A stretch of DNA of 64,000 nt, from assembly GCA_937978655.1 (NCBI GenBank), contig CALJUX010000075.1:1-64000 (forward strand), in the 5' to 3' direction. This stretch comes from an uncultured Chromatiaceae bacterium. GTDB taxonomy: Bacteria; Pseudomonadota; Gammaproteobacteria; Enterobacterales; Alteromonadaceae. This document shows, in pieces, positions 46,470 to 55,786 of this stretch. The position numbers were made by a program, and so were the translations under genes. Position 1 is the stretch's first letter, and every line of letters begins with the position of its first letter. The notes beneath the pieces were generated by a model, which worked only from the letters and a program-made list of their open reading frames with translations, made no database searches and was not told where the DNA came from.

Positions 46470-46847
46470 TTAAACGCCGCTGTGGAAGCGAATGTCTAGT
46501 TTGGCATCCCGCACTGCATTGGCGGCTTTCAGCCGCTGCAAATAGTCCTGCCACAGGGTGTCTTTTTGTTCATGCAGCTGGTGCAGGTAGCTCCAGCTGT
46601 ACAAACCAGTGTTGTGCCCATCGTCAAATACCAGCTTCACGGCATACTGGCCGACCGGTAAAATCTGGCTGATCGCCACGTCACGTTTGTTCGCCACCAG
46701 CATAGGCGTGCCATGCCCGCGTACTTCTGCCGATGGCGACATCACGCGTAAAAACTCGGCACTGAACTGTGCCAACACAGCGTCAGCAAACAGCACATCG
46801 AGCAGTTTTTGCTTGCGGTGATAATGCAGTTTGCTGACCTGATGCAT
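46470..46847 (-). CDS. DUF971 (GBBH-like N-terminal domain) protein
   Basis: The 125-aa protein has the DUF971 pattern: HYHRKQKLLDVLFAD at the start and GQYAVKLVFDDGHNTGLYSWSYLHQL at the core. This domain also occurs at the N-terminus of gamma-butyrobetaine hydroxylases and in iron-sulfur-related proteins. ATG 46847 has AAGGA upstream. It lies 25 bp after hslU on the same strand, a common pairing in gammaproteobacteria. Confidence 0.87.
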   Translation of the reverse strand: MHQVSKLHYHRKQKLLDVLFADAVLAQFSAEFLRVMSPSAEVRGHGTPMLVANKRDVAISQILPVGQYAVKLVFDDGHNTGLYSWSYLHQLHEQKDTLWQDYLQRLKAANAVRDAKLDIRFHSGV

Positions 46848-46871
46848 CACTAGTCCTTATCAAGGGCTGAA

Positions 46872-48203
46872 TTACAGAATAAACCGGCTTAAGTCTTCAT
46901 CCTGCACCAGCGCATCGAGATGACTGTCGACATAAGCGGCGTCCACCACTACTTGCTGGCCCTGATGGTCGGCGGCATCAAATGACACCTCTTCCAGCAA
47001 GCGCTCCATCACGGTGTAAAGCCGGCGCGCGCCGATATTTTCGGTGCGTTCGTTCACCTGCCAGGCCGCATTGGCGATGCGCTTGATGCCATCTTCAGTA
47101 AATTTCAGCTGTACGCCTTCAGTCGCCAGCATTGCCACTGTTTGTTCGGTCAATGACGCTTTCGGTTCGGTCAGAATACGTTCAAAGTCTGCAGCCGTCA
47201 GCGGTTGCAGTTCGACCCGGATCGGTAACCGGCCTTGTAACTCCGGCACTAAATCTGACGGTTTGGCCAGTTGGAAGGCGCCGGAGGCGATAAACAGAAT
47301 ATGGTCGGTTTTGACCATGCCGTGTTTGGTGTTCACGCTGCAGCCCTCAATTAACGGCAACAAATCGCGTTGTACACCTTCGCGGGATACGTCCGGGCCG
47401 CTGCTTTCGCCGCGTTTACAGATTTTGTCGATTTCGTCGATGAAAACGATGCCGTTTTGCTCGACTGCTTCTAAGGCTTTGGCTTTCAGCTCTTCCGGAT
47501 TGACCAGCTTGGCGGCTTCTTCATCCACCAGTTGCTTCAGCGCATCTTTGATTTTCAGTTTGCGCTTTTTGGTCTTTTCCTGACCGAGGTTCTGGAACAT
47601 CGACTGCAGCTGTTGCGTCATTTCTTCCATGCCCGGTGGTGCCATAATCTCGACGCCAAGCGGGCCGGCGGATAAATCCAGCTCAATTTCTTTGTCGTCC
47701 AGCTGGCCTTCGCGCAGTTTTTTACGGAAAACCTGCCGGGTGTTGGAGTCACTGTCGCTGTTCTCCACTTCGCCCCAGTTGTTGCGGGCGCGCGGCAACA
47801 GTACGTCCAGAATACGTTCTTCGGCGGCCTCTTCGGCACGGAAGCGGTTACGCGCCACTTCCTGCTCGCGAATCATCTTCACGGCGCTGTCAGTCAGGTC
47901 GCGAATGATGCTGTCGACTTCTTTGCCGACATAACCGACTTCAGTGAATTTCGTCGCTTCAACTTTGATAAAAGGTGCATTGGCCAATTTGGCCAGCCGC
48001 CGGGCGATTTCGGTTTTACCCACACCAGTGGGGCCAATCATCAGGATGTTTTTTGGCGTCACTTCCTGGCGCAAAGCCGGGTCCAGCTGCATCCGGCGCC
48101 AGCGGTTACGCAGCGCGATAGCCACAGCGCGTTTGGCGCCTTGCTGACCAATGATATGACGGTCCAGTTCGTGAACAATTTCGCGGGGAGTCATTTCCGA
48201 CAT
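46872..48203 (-). CDS. hslU: HslU, ATPase of the HslUV protease
   Basis: HslU is the unfoldase ring of HslUV. The 443-aa protein has Walker A GPTGVGKTE, the pore motif GYVGKEVDS, an I domain rich in charged residues (about 110-240), Walker B IVFIDEIDKI and the C-terminal EDLSRFIL that inserts into HslV. Operon: ftsN-hslV-hslU-DUF971. Confidence 0.97.
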   Translation of the reverse strand: MSEMTPREIVHELDRHIIGQQGAKRAVAIALRNRWRRMQLDPALRQEVTPKNILMIGPTGVGKTEIARRLAKLANAPFIKVEATKFTEVGYVGKEVDSIIRDLTDSAVKMIREQEVARNRFRAEEAAEERILDVLLPRARNNWGEVENSDSDSNTRQVFRKKLREGQLDDKEIELDLSAGPLGVEIMAPPGMEEMTQQLQSMFQNLGQEKTKKRKLKIKDALKQLVDEEAAKLVNPEELKAKALEAVEQNGIVFIDEIDKICKRGESSGPDVSREGVQRDLLPLIEGCSVNTKHGMVKTDHILFIASGAFQLAKPSDLVPELQGRLPIRVELQPLTAADFERILTEPKASLTEQTVAMLATEGVQLKFTEDGIKRIANAAWQVNERTENIGARRLYTVMERLLEEVSFDAADHQGQQVVVDAAYVDSHLDALVQDEDLSRFIL

Positions 48204-48212
48204 AACAAGGCC

Positions 48213-48734
48213 TTATTTTAATTCTTCAATCGTATGATGGTGATTGGTGTAAATGCAGATATCACCGGCAATCGTCAGCGCTTTTTCCACGATAGCGCTG
48301 GCGGGCAATTCGGTGTTATTCAGCAGCGCCGTGGCGGCAGCCTGAGCAAAAGGCCCGCCGGAACCGATGGCAATGAGGTCCTGCTCCGGTTGGATCACAT
48401 CGCCGTTGCCGGTAATGATCAAGGAGCAGTTGGCGTCGGCGACGGCTAATAATGCTTCGAGCTTGCGCAGCATCCGGTCGGTGCGCCAGTCTTTCGCCAG
48501 TTCGACCGCAGCGCGCATCAGATGGCCCTGATGCAGCTCCAGTTTGGCTTCAAAGCGTTCAAACAGCGTGAATGCGTCGGCAGTACCGCCGGCAAAACCG
48601 GCCAGTACTTTGCCGTGATACAGCCGGCGGACTTTTTTCGCGTTGCCTTTCATTACGGTGTTACCCAGCGTGACCTGGCCGTCACCGCCCAGTGCCACTT
48701 CGCCGTTGCGGCGCACAGAAACAATAGTAGTCAT
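48213..48734 (-). CDS. hslV: HslV, peptidase of the HslUV protease
   Basis: HslV is the proteasome-like threonine peptidase. The 173-aa protein has the catalytic Thr at position 2 exposed after Met removal (TTIVSVRR), GGDGQVTLG, and KVLAGFAGGTADAFTLFERFE. It lies 9 bp before hslU. Confidence 0.97.
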   Translation of the reverse strand: MTTIVSVRRNGEVALGGDGQVTLGNTVMKGNAKKVRRLYHGKVLAGFAGGTADAFTLFERFEAKLELHQGHLMRAAVELAKDWRTDRMLRKLEALLAVADANCSLIITGNGDVIQPEQDLIAIGSGGPFAQAAATALLNNTELPASAIVEKALTIAGDICIYTNHHHTIEELK

Positions 48735-48812
48735 GAAGCATGTTCTAGTTGGGAAGATAAAGCCGATATGTGGGCGCGGCAGCGCATTTCAAGCGCTGCC
48801 GGCACGGAAGCA

Positions 48813-49337
48813 TCAGGGGATCCAGCAGTTGGCGATTTTTTGTTGCAGCAGTTTGTTTTTATCGTTTTGCGCCTGACGTTTACTGGCATAAGGACCGGAA
48901 ACCACCCGGTATTTGCCGGACGATTGTTTGATCTCCGCGCTGACACCGGCAAACGCCATCTTGGCTTTGAGCTGCTGCGCGCCTTCCATTGCTTTAAAAG
49001 CGCCACAGTACATATTGGCCGGCGCTTTGGCAGCCAGTTGTTCGGCTTCGACCTGAATTTCTTTGGTCTGCAGTTCTTTGATGTAGGTGTAAGGTTCTTT
49101 CGCCGGTTTGGGCGGTAATTCGTCTTTTACCACAGTTTCTTTAACTGCTGCTTTGGCTTCTGCGGCGGCCGCTTCAGCACCGGGCCTGTGTGAGATGTGC
49201 CACAAAAAGGCGCCAAAAGCGAGGATTAAAACACCGACCACACTGATAAGCAGTATCGGTAAGGGTTTCTTTTCATTTGGTTTTTTCTTTGGCCGTGGTG
49301 CTGGCCGGGCCGTTTTTACATAATCTTGATGAGGCAT
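48813..49337 (-). CDS. ftsN: FtsN-like SPOR domain protein
   Basis: The 174-aa protein has a short basic cytoplasmic tail (PAPRPKKKPNEKK), one membrane segment (about residues 27-47), an Ala/Glu/Lys-rich linker and a C-terminal SPOR domain (about 105-174; MYCGAFKAMEGAQQLKAKMA). Its form and its place between priA and hslV match E. coli ftsN, the trigger of septal constriction. It is shorter than E. coli FtsN (319 aa), mainly in the linker. Confidence 0.9.
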   Translation of the reverse strand: MPHQDYVKTARPAPRPKKKPNEKKPLPILLISVVGVLILAFGAFLWHISHRPGAEAAAAEAKAAVKETVVKDELPPKPAKEPYTYIKELQTKEIQVEAEQLAAKAPANMYCGAFKAMEGAQQLKAKMAFAGVSAEIKQSSGKYRVVSGPYASKRQAQNDKNKLLQQKIANCWIP

Positions 49338-49438
49338 GCCAATTTCTTGCGGCGACAGTTGTGGCCTGATTGTACTGGATTTGGCGGCAAAAAAGTAAGG
49401 CTGAATTTTGCCGCTTGTTGCCCGCAGCTGGATTTGGC

Positions 49439-51607
49439 TTAGCTCAAATCCAGCGCATCAACATCCAGCTGCCATTTGATCTTACGCGCCAATGGCAGAT
49501 TGCGACTTTGTTCCAGTGCCAGGTCCAGGGCCTGATGCAGCAAGCGCCGGTCCTGGCAAAACAGCTGGAGCTGCCAACGGAATTTACCGGCTTTGCGCTC
49601 CAGCGGCGGTTTTAATGGCCCGAGGTACTGTACTTGTGGGCAGTGCGTGGCTATCAGCTGCTGAATGATAGTTAAAAATGCCAGTCCGTCCTGACTGTCA
49701 AAAGACTCAGTTCTGAACAAGGCCAGATGCTGATAAGGCGGCAACCGGGTTTGCTGGCGTTCCAGCAAAGCACTGCGGGCAAAAGAGCTGTAGCCGTTTT
49801 GGATCACGTCCTGCAACAGTGGGTGGCCCGGATAATGCGTTTGCAGCAAGACAGTGCCGGCAATATCACCACGACCGGCGCGGCCGGCGACCTGGGTCAG
49901 CAACTGCGCTAACTGTTCAGAGGCGCGAAAATCGCTGGAATATAAAGCGCTGTCGACATCGACAATCACCACCAGACTGACGTTGGGAAAATGATGGCCT
50001 TTGGCCAGCATCTGGGTGCCGACGATAATGGCCGGCTCGCCGCGTTGAATTTCGGTTAATAAAGTTTCCAGACTGCCTTTACGCCGCGTGCTGTCGCGGT
50101 CTAAGCGGATCACCGGAAAATCCGGAATCAGCTGCTGCAGCTGCTCTTCCAGCTGCTCAGTGCCCTGGCCGACCGGTGCGAGTTGCGTACTGCCACAATG
50201 ACCACATTGATGCGGCACGGCGCGGCTGGCGCCACAATGATGGCAGACCAGCTGGCGGCTTTGTTTATGAAAGGTGGTGAAAGCGGCACAGCGCTGACAT
50301 TCGGTCAGCCAGCCGCATTCATGGCAAATCAGCGCCGGGGCAAAACCGCGGCGGTTTAAGAACAACATGACCTGCTCGCCGCGTTGCAGCCGTTGTTTGA
50401 TTTGCGCCAGCGTGCCATCGGCGAGGCCATGTTTCAGCACCTGCTGTTTTAAATCCAGCAGTTCGATTTTCGGCACTTGCTGGCTGGTAGCGCGCTCTGG
50501 CAATGGCAAATGGGCGAATTTACCTTGTTGCACGTTGTACAAAGATTCGAGGCTGGGCGTGGCAGAACCAAGCACAATAGGGCATTGCGCCAGCGCGGCG
50601 CGTTTCACCGCTAAGTCGCGGGCGTGATAGCGAAAGCCTTCCTGCTGTTTCAATGACGCGTCATGTTCTTCGTCGATGATAAGTAACCCCAGCCGGGCAA
50701 ATGGCAGGAATAAAGCCGAGCGGGTGCCGATGGTAATGGCGGCATCGCCGCTCTGGCTGCGCTGCCAGGCCAACAAACGTTCCTGATCGGTCATATTCGA
50801 ATGCCAGATCTGCAGCGGCACGGCAAACCTTTTGCCAAAGCGCGCCAGCGTCTGTGGCGTCAGGCCTATTTCCGGCACCAGCACCAGCACTTGTTCGCCG
50901 CGCTGCAGCACCGGGCTTATCGCCTGCAAATAGACTTCGGTTTTACCGGAGCCGGTCACACCTTCGAGCAAAAACCGGCTGAAACTGCCGGCCGCCTGAT
51001 TGATGGCACTGACCGCCAGCGCCTGTGCCGGATTGAGCTGCAGCGGCTGTTGCCGCTCTGGTTGTGGCACAAAAGCGCTAAATGGCACGGTTTGCCAGAC
51101 CACCAAGCCTTTGTCGAGCATCGCTTTGATGGTGGTACTTTCGCCGCTTAAATCAGCGTCGCGGATTGCTGTTTGTTGCAGCCGTTGCCATAAAGCGAGC
51201 TGACGCGGCGCCCTGGCGAGCTCTGCCGCAGACAGCGCATGACCTTGCTCCGTCAGCTGCAACTCCCGGCCATGACCGTCAAGGACGGCTTTGCCTTCAC
51301 GCAGCAGCGCGGGCAGGGCACTGACCAGTACTTCACCGAGCGGATAATGATAATAATCAGCGGCAAAACTGAGCAGCTGGCGAATGGCGTCGCCAAACAA
51401 TGGCTGTTGGTCCAGCACTGCTTTCACGGGTTTGAGTTTGTCGCTAAAGGCATCCGGCGGATTTAGCTGCCAGACAATCCCAACCAGTTCGCGTTTGCCA
51501 AAAGGCACCAGCACCCGCACACCAACCTGAACCTGCATGCCTTCTGGCAACAGGTAGTCAAAATGTTGGTACAAAGGTACGGGTAAAGCGACGCGGATTT
51601 GGCTCAA
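49439..51607 (-). CDS. priA: PriA, primosomal helicase
   Basis: PriA restarts stalled replication forks. The 722-aa protein has the N-terminal DNA-binding domain (VALPVPLYQHFDYLLPEG), Walker A GVTGSGKTEVYLQ, DEEHD, and a zinc-binding insertion with CHECGWLTECQRC and CHHCG/CGHCG pairs. The motif VAGRAGRG lies near the end of the helicase core. The start is TTG 51607 with AGGAC upstream; it aligns with other PriA N-termini. It is divergent from rpmE. Confidence 0.97.
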   Translation of the reverse strand: MSQIRVALPVPLYQHFDYLLPEGMQVQVGVRVLVPFGKRELVGIVWQLNPPDAFSDKLKPVKAVLDQQPLFGDAIRQLLSFAADYYHYPLGEVLVSALPALLREGKAVLDGHGRELQLTEQGHALSAAELARAPRQLALWQRLQQTAIRDADLSGESTTIKAMLDKGLVVWQTVPFSAFVPQPERQQPLQLNPAQALAVSAINQAAGSFSRFLLEGVTGSGKTEVYLQAISPVLQRGEQVLVLVPEIGLTPQTLARFGKRFAVPLQIWHSNMTDQERLLAWQRSQSGDAAITIGTRSALFLPFARLGLLIIDEEHDASLKQQEGFRYHARDLAVKRAALAQCPIVLGSATPSLESLYNVQQGKFAHLPLPERATSQQVPKIELLDLKQQVLKHGLADGTLAQIKQRLQRGEQVMLFLNRRGFAPALICHECGWLTECQRCAAFTTFHKQSRQLVCHHCGASRAVPHQCGHCGSTQLAPVGQGTEQLEEQLQQLIPDFPVIRLDRDSTRRKGSLETLLTEIQRGEPAIIVGTQMLAKGHHFPNVSLVVIVDVDSALYSSDFRASEQLAQLLTQVAGRAGRGDIAGTVLLQTHYPGHPLLQDVIQNGYSSFARSALLERQQTRLPPYQHLALFRTESFDSQDGLAFLTIIQQLIATHCPQVQYLGPLKPPLERKAGKFRWQLQLFCQDRRLLHQALDLALEQSRNLPLARKIKWQLDVDALDLS

Positions 51608-51849
51608 CGGGCTGATGGTCCTGATTCAGAATGCGGCAAAGTGTAGCCAGTCTGACTTTGTCCTCACAATGCTTTTTTCGCTGGTTGCAGGGGTTGCGAT
51701 TAAACCGCTGCTTTTTTCTGCGAAACCGGAATAAAAAGTTGAACCTGCAGGGCAGATCTATTAAGCTACGCGCCCTAATTTAACTGAAATGCGTATGGTG
51801 TCTGACAGTAAGCTGATCAGATAGCGATACGGCCCTAACGAGGTAAGCC

Positions 51850-52062
51850 ATGAAACCAGGTATCCACCCGGAATACAAAGAAATCACTGCAACCTGTACT
51901 TGCGGTAATGCATTCAAAACCCGTTCAGCTCTGTGCAAAGACATCCACTTGGACGTTTGCTCAGCTTGCCACCCGTTCTACACTGGTAAGCAAAAAGTGC
52001 TGGACGTTGGTGGTCGTGTTGACCGCTTCAAAAAACGTTTCGCAGTTCTGGGCGCAAAATAA
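51850..52062 (+). CDS. rpmE: Ribosomal protein L31 (zinc-binding form)
   Basis: The 70-aa protein carries the four zinc-ligand cysteine positions of the C+ form (CTCG and CSACHPFYTGKQK). The ATG has GAGG upstream. The 242-bp region before it also holds the priA start; no promoter was clear. Confidence 0.97.
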   Translation: MKPGIHPEYKEITATCTCGNAFKTRSALCKDIHLDVCSACHPFYTGKQKVLDVGGRVDRFKKRFAVLGAK

Positions 52063-52079
52063 TCCCAGTCGCGTTAGCG

Positions 52080-52110
52080 AAAAAAAGCACCTTCGGGTGC
52101 TTTTTTTGTG
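52080..52110 (+). terminator. Terminator of rpmE
   Basis: AAAAAAGCACC-TTCG-GGTGCTTTTTTT is an ideal UUCG-capped terminator 18 bp after the rpmE stop. Confidence 0.95.
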
Positions 52111-52337
52111 CCTGCAGTTTGCCTCTATGCTGTTGCATAAACTGTTTGATTATTATTTAGCCACTCTCGAATTCTGCTGTATCTAACTCATTTTAAATCA
52201 ATCATTTAATTTCTCTATTTGTTGCCGATTTGCATGCACATTCAAATGGTCTGCACAACTATCTGCCGTTTCATGACAGCTTTTTGCATCTTTAAGCAAA
52301 CCTCGCCAACTGGTCTTACCTCTGCTGATTTTGTCAC

Positions 52338-52366
52338 TTGGCACCTGCAGCAAAACTTGTTATAAC
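52338..52366 (+). promoter_or_regulatory. Candidate promoter of the malic enzyme gene with an operator-like palindrome
   Basis: TTGGCA (52338-52343) and TATAAC (52361-52366) are 17 bp apart. The -10 box lies inside a perfect 12-bp palindrome, TTGTTATAACAA (52357-52368), which looks like a repressor site. Transcripts would have a leader of about 215 nt before the gene. The AT-rich stretch 52111-52337 shows nothing recognisable. Confidence 0.55.
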
Positions 52367-52590
52367 AATGCTGATGGCCAAAAAGTGCACAGACATTTTC
52401 CGCCGCTCCTCCACGTAAAAAAGGCAACTATCGGCTTCAACTGGTCACTCTGGACAGAGGTACAACCAGCGCGAAGTCAATAGGCATGCTGCGTCAGGCT
52501 CTTTACAATGGGCCGCCTTTTGCGCTTACCCTCGCAAAAGTATTGGCAAATAACATAAAGCCCATAGGGCTAAGCCTCAGGACTCTTACC

Positions 52591-53835
52591 ATGTCAGACT
52601 TCAGGAAAGCAGCGCTCGATTATCATGCCAAACCGACTCCCGGCAAAATCGGCATCGAAATCACCAAACCAGCCGAAACAGTGAAAGACTTAGCGCTGGC
52701 GTACAGCCCGGGTGTTGCCGAGCCAGTGCGTGAAATCGCCGAAGACATTGATAATGTTTATAAATACACCGGCAAAGGCAATTTAGTGGCGGTGATCACC
52801 AATGGTACGGCCATTCTGGGCCTTGGCAATTTAGGGCCTATGGCCTCCAAACCGGTGATGGAAGGTAAAGCCTTATTGTTCAAGCGTTTTGCCAATCTGG
52901 ATTCGATTGATATCGAAGTGACGCACCGCACCACTGAAGATTTCATCAATACAGTCGCTAATATCGCCGACACTTTTGGTGGCATTAACCTCGAAGATAT
53001 CAAGTCACCGGAATGTTTTGAGATTGAAAAAGAGCTGATTAAACGCTGCAACATTCCGGTATTCCACGACGACCAGCACGGCACCGCCATCGTCACTGCC
53101 GCTGGCCTGTTAAACGCGCTGGAAATTCAGGGCAAAGATATCCGCAAAGTCACTATCGTGTGTATGGGCGCTGGTGCTGCCGCTATCGCCTGTATGGAGC
53201 TGCTGATTAAATGCGGCGCCAAGCGCGAATATATCTACATGCTGGACACCAAAGGCGTGATCCATACCCGCCGTGAAGACTTAAACAAATACAAAACGCT
53301 GTTTGCCAATAACACTGACAAACGTACGCTGGAAGACGCACTGGATGGCGCTGATGTGTTTATCGGCGTGTCTGGCCCGGATGCATTACCACCACAAGCG
53401 CTGAAACTGATGGCAGATAAGCCGGTGATTTTTGCCTGCTCGAACCCGGATCCGGAAATTAAACCAGAGCTGGCGCATGCTGAGCGTAAAGATATCATCA
53501 TGGCGACCGGCCGTTCGGATTACCCAAATCAGGTCAACAACGTGTTGTGTTTCCCGTTTATTTTCCGTGGTGCATTGGATGTGCGCGCCAGTGTCATTAA
53601 CGATGAGATGAAGATTGCCGCAGTGCATGCAATTCGCGCCATCGCTAAAGAGCCGGTGCCGGCTGAAGTGTTGCAGGCGGCGCAGGTCGAAAAGCTGGCG
53701 TTTGGTGCTGAGTACATCATTCCAAAACCGATGGACCCACGGCTGTTACCACGCGTGGCGAAAGCAGTAGCAGATGCTGCGGTCGCTTCTGGCGTGGCAC
53801 GGATCCCAATGCCGAAACACTATATGGAAAGCTGA
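52591..53835 (+). CDS. Malic enzyme (short form, no phosphotransacetylase domain)
   Basis: Malic enzyme oxidatively decarboxylates malate to pyruvate. The start at ATG 52591 (MSDFRKAALDYHAKP) gives 414 aa. Readable are the catalytic Tyr/Lys regions (AYSPGVAEP and GKALLFKRF), the metal/substrate block FHDDQHGTAIVTAAGLLNAL and the nucleotide-binding VCMGAGAAAIACME. It resembles the N-terminal part of MaeB but lacks the PTA-like C-terminal domain. NAD or NADP preference is not decided. The region 52367-52590 is an untranslated leader with a small AGCCC-ATA-GGGCT hairpin near 52560. Confidence 0.93.
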   Translation: MSDFRKAALDYHAKPTPGKIGIEITKPAETVKDLALAYSPGVAEPVREIAEDIDNVYKYTGKGNLVAVITNGTAILGLGNLGPMASKPVMEGKALLFKRFANLDSIDIEVTHRTTEDFINTVANIADTFGGINLEDIKSPECFEIEKELIKRCNIPVFHDDQHGTAIVTAAGLLNALEIQGKDIRKVTIVCMGAGAAAIACMELLIKCGAKREYIYMLDTKGVIHTRREDLNKYKTLFANNTDKRTLEDALDGADVFIGVSGPDALPPQALKLMADKPVIFACSNPDPEIKPELAHAERKDIIMATGRSDYPNQVNNVLCFPFIFRGALDVRASVINDEMKIAAVHAIRAIAKEPVPAEVLQAAQVEKLAFGAEYIIPKPMDPRLLPRVAKAVADAAVASGVARIPMPKHYMES

Positions 53836-53856
53836 TTTTCCCAGTGCAATAAAAAG

Positions 53857-53886
53857 AAAAACCGCGGCTTGCCGCGGTTTTGTTTT
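53857..53886. terminator. Bidirectional terminator between malic enzyme gene and metJ
   Basis: AAACCGCGGC-TT-GCCGCGGTTT is flanked by A-rich and T-rich runs and serves both convergent genes. Confidence 0.92.
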
Positions 53887-53959
53887 TTGCCTGTTGTTTG
53901 AATTTATTGTCGACTTTTACTGCAACCTGTCGTTGTTGATTTTTCGGTTGCGTTCGTCT

Positions 53960-54295
53960 TTATTCTTCGTCTGATTCCGCTTCCTGAATATCCGGAATAG
54001 GTTTGCCCATGCTGGTCAGGATGTTGCGTACTTCGATCGGGATTTGGTGCGGGTTGTCTTTGCGTAAATCTTCATCGGCTGGCAGTGGCTGACCGGTAAA
54101 AGCATGCAAAAAAGCTTCGCATAATAATTCGCTGTTGGTGGCGTGGCGTAAGTTATTGACCTGGCGGCGGGTGCGCTCATCGGTTAAAACTTTTAATACA
54201 TTCAGGGGGATGGAGACGGTGATTTTCTTCACCTGTTCTGATTTCTTGCCGTGTTCTGCATAAGGGTGAACGTATTCACCATTCCACTTTGCCAT
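53960..54295 (-). CDS. metJ: MetJ, methionine repressor
   Basis: MetJ is a ribbon-helix-helix repressor with S-adenosylmethionine as corepressor. The 111-aa protein has the DNA-binding ribbon KKITVSIPLNVLKVLTDERTRRQ and the conserved RHATNSELLCEAFLHAFTGQPLP. It is divergent from metB across 177 bp holding two MetJ operator arrays. Confidence 0.97.
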   Translation of the reverse strand: MAKWNGEYVHPYAEHGKKSEQVKKITVSIPLNVLKVLTDERTRRQVNNLRHATNSELLCEAFLHAFTGQPLPADEDLRKDNPHQIPIEVRNILTSMGKPIPDIQEAESDEE

Positions 54296-54393
54296 AGTTG
54301 TACCTTGATTTATTTATTTGTTGTGCGTTTTGGCCCGAAATTTTATCTCTTTATACGCGCATAAACAAACGCTGCGCAAGAAATAATCATGAT

Positions 54394-54417
54394 AGACGTC
54401 TAAATGTTTTGACATCC
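54394..54417. promoter_or_regulatory. MetJ operator array 1
   Basis: A perfect met box AGACGTCT (54394-54401) is followed in register by two weaker 8-mers (5 of 8 matches each). It overlaps the -35 box of the metB promoter. Confidence 0.82.
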
Positions 54418-54436
54418 TTTTATGGCGCTGTATACT
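54409..54436 (+). promoter_or_regulatory. metB promoter
   Basis: TTGACA (54409-54414) and TATACT (54431-54436) are 16 bp apart, ending 36 bp before the metB start and flanked on both sides by MetJ boxes. Confidence 0.82.
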
Positions 54437-54463
54437 TTTAGCCGTCTAAACATCTAAAAGTAT
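54432..54463. promoter_or_regulatory. MetJ operator array 2
   Basis: Four adjacent 8-mers lie in register; the central ones, AGCCGTCT (7 of 8) and AAACATCT (6 of 8), are the best. It covers the -10 box and start point of the metB promoter. Confidence 0.8.
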
Positions 54464-54472
54464 GAGGTTGAT

Positions 54473-55786
54473 ATGTCCACACGTCGCTCCGCCACAGTTG
54501 CAGCCCGCGCCGGTATTGCGCAGGACCCCGCTTACGGTGCGGTGACGCCACCGATGTATCTGACTTCAACTTATGAATTACCGGCCTTTAAACAGCCGGG
54601 CAAATATGATTATTCACGCTCGAATAACCCGACCCGCGACCTGCTCGGCGATGCGTTGTGTCAGCTCGAAGGCGGCGCAAAGGCTTTAGTCACCAACACC
54701 GGCATGTCGGCCTGTGTGCTGGCGCTGCAAGTGCTGACACCGGACGACACTTTAGTCATTCCGCACGACTGTTATGGCGGCAGCTACCGCTTATTCACCA
54801 ACCTGGCCAATAAAAAACGCGCATTTAAGCTGGTCATTGTCAATTTTCAGCAGGACAACTGGCCGGAGCTGGTCAGTGCAGCTAAACCAAAGCTGATTTG
54901 GCTGGAAACACCGAGTAACCCGCTGCTGCAAATCACTGATGTGCGTGCTGTGTGTGAGCTGGCAAAAACGCTGCAGGCGCTGGTGCTGGTCGACAACACC
55001 TTTTTATCGCCGGCGCTGCAAAACCCGATCGCCTTGGGTGCTGATTTAGTGCTGCATTCCACCACCAAGTATTTAAATGGCCACAGTGACATTGTCGGCG
55101 GCGCTTTGGTTGTCAAAGACGCGGCGCTCGGTGATGAACTGAAATGGTGGGCGAATTGCCTTGGTGTCACCGCCGGTGCCTTTGATTCGCACCTGACCTT
55201 ACGCGGCATCCGTACTTTGTTACCACGCATCAAAGCCCATCAGGAAAATGCCGCGCTGGTAGTTGAGTATCTGCAACAGCAGCCACTGGCCGGCAAGATT
55301 TATTATCCGGGCTTAAAAGACCATCCGGGCCATGCCATTGCCAAAGCGCAGCAACATGGTTTTGGCGCGATGATCAGCTTTGATCTGGCGGCAGATGCCA
55401 AATACCTTGGCATATTTTTCGAAGCATTACAGTGCTTTACGTTGGCGCAATCTTTAGGCGGCATCGAAAGCCTGATTTGCCATCCCGGCACAATGACGCA
55501 TGCATCGATGGACGCGGCGGCGCAAAAAACGGCCGGCATTGGCCCGACGTTAATCCGGCTGTCTGTGGGGATTGAAGATCCCCGCGATTTACTGGCTGAT
55601 CTGGAACAGGCATTTGCCGCGGTTGCTGCAGCACTTGATGCCGATGGTGGCAACACTCATACCGGTATTGCGCAGGCGCCAGTGGCTGTGCAGCCCGCAA
55701 CCGAAAAACCGACAGTAACACAGTCGGCAACCGCAATATCCGAACAACAATTCCGGCTGAATCCAGCCCTGGCCGCATTTTGGTAA
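54473..55786 (+). CDS. metB: Cystathionine gamma-synthase
   Basis: MetB joins an activated homoserine to cysteine in methionine synthesis using PLP. The 437-aa protein has the PLP lysine in LHSTTKYLNGHSD (Lys199), SRSNNPTRDLL and LVDNTFLSPALQNP. It is about 50 residues longer than E. coli MetB; the extra C-terminal tail (from about residue 390) is low-complexity Ala/Thr/Pro/Gln-rich and of unknown role. GAGG lies 7 nt before the ATG. The stop overlaps metL (TAATG). Confidence 0.94.
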   Translation: MSTRRSATVAARAGIAQDPAYGAVTPPMYLTSTYELPAFKQPGKYDYSRSNNPTRDLLGDALCQLEGGAKALVTNTGMSACVLALQVLTPDDTLVIPHDCYGGSYRLFTNLANKKRAFKLVIVNFQQDNWPELVSAAKPKLIWLETPSNPLLQITDVRAVCELAKTLQALVLVDNTFLSPALQNPIALGADLVLHSTTKYLNGHSDIVGGALVVKDAALGDELKWWANCLGVTAGAFDSHLTLRGIRTLLPRIKAHQENAALVVEYLQQQPLAGKIYYPGLKDHPGHAIAKAQQHGFGAMISFDLAADAKYLGIFFEALQCFTLAQSLGGIESLICHPGTMTHASMDAAAQKTAGIGPTLIRLSVGIEDPRDLLADLEQAFAAVAAALDADGGNTHTGIAQAPVAVQPATEKPTVTQSATAISEQQFRLNPALAAFW

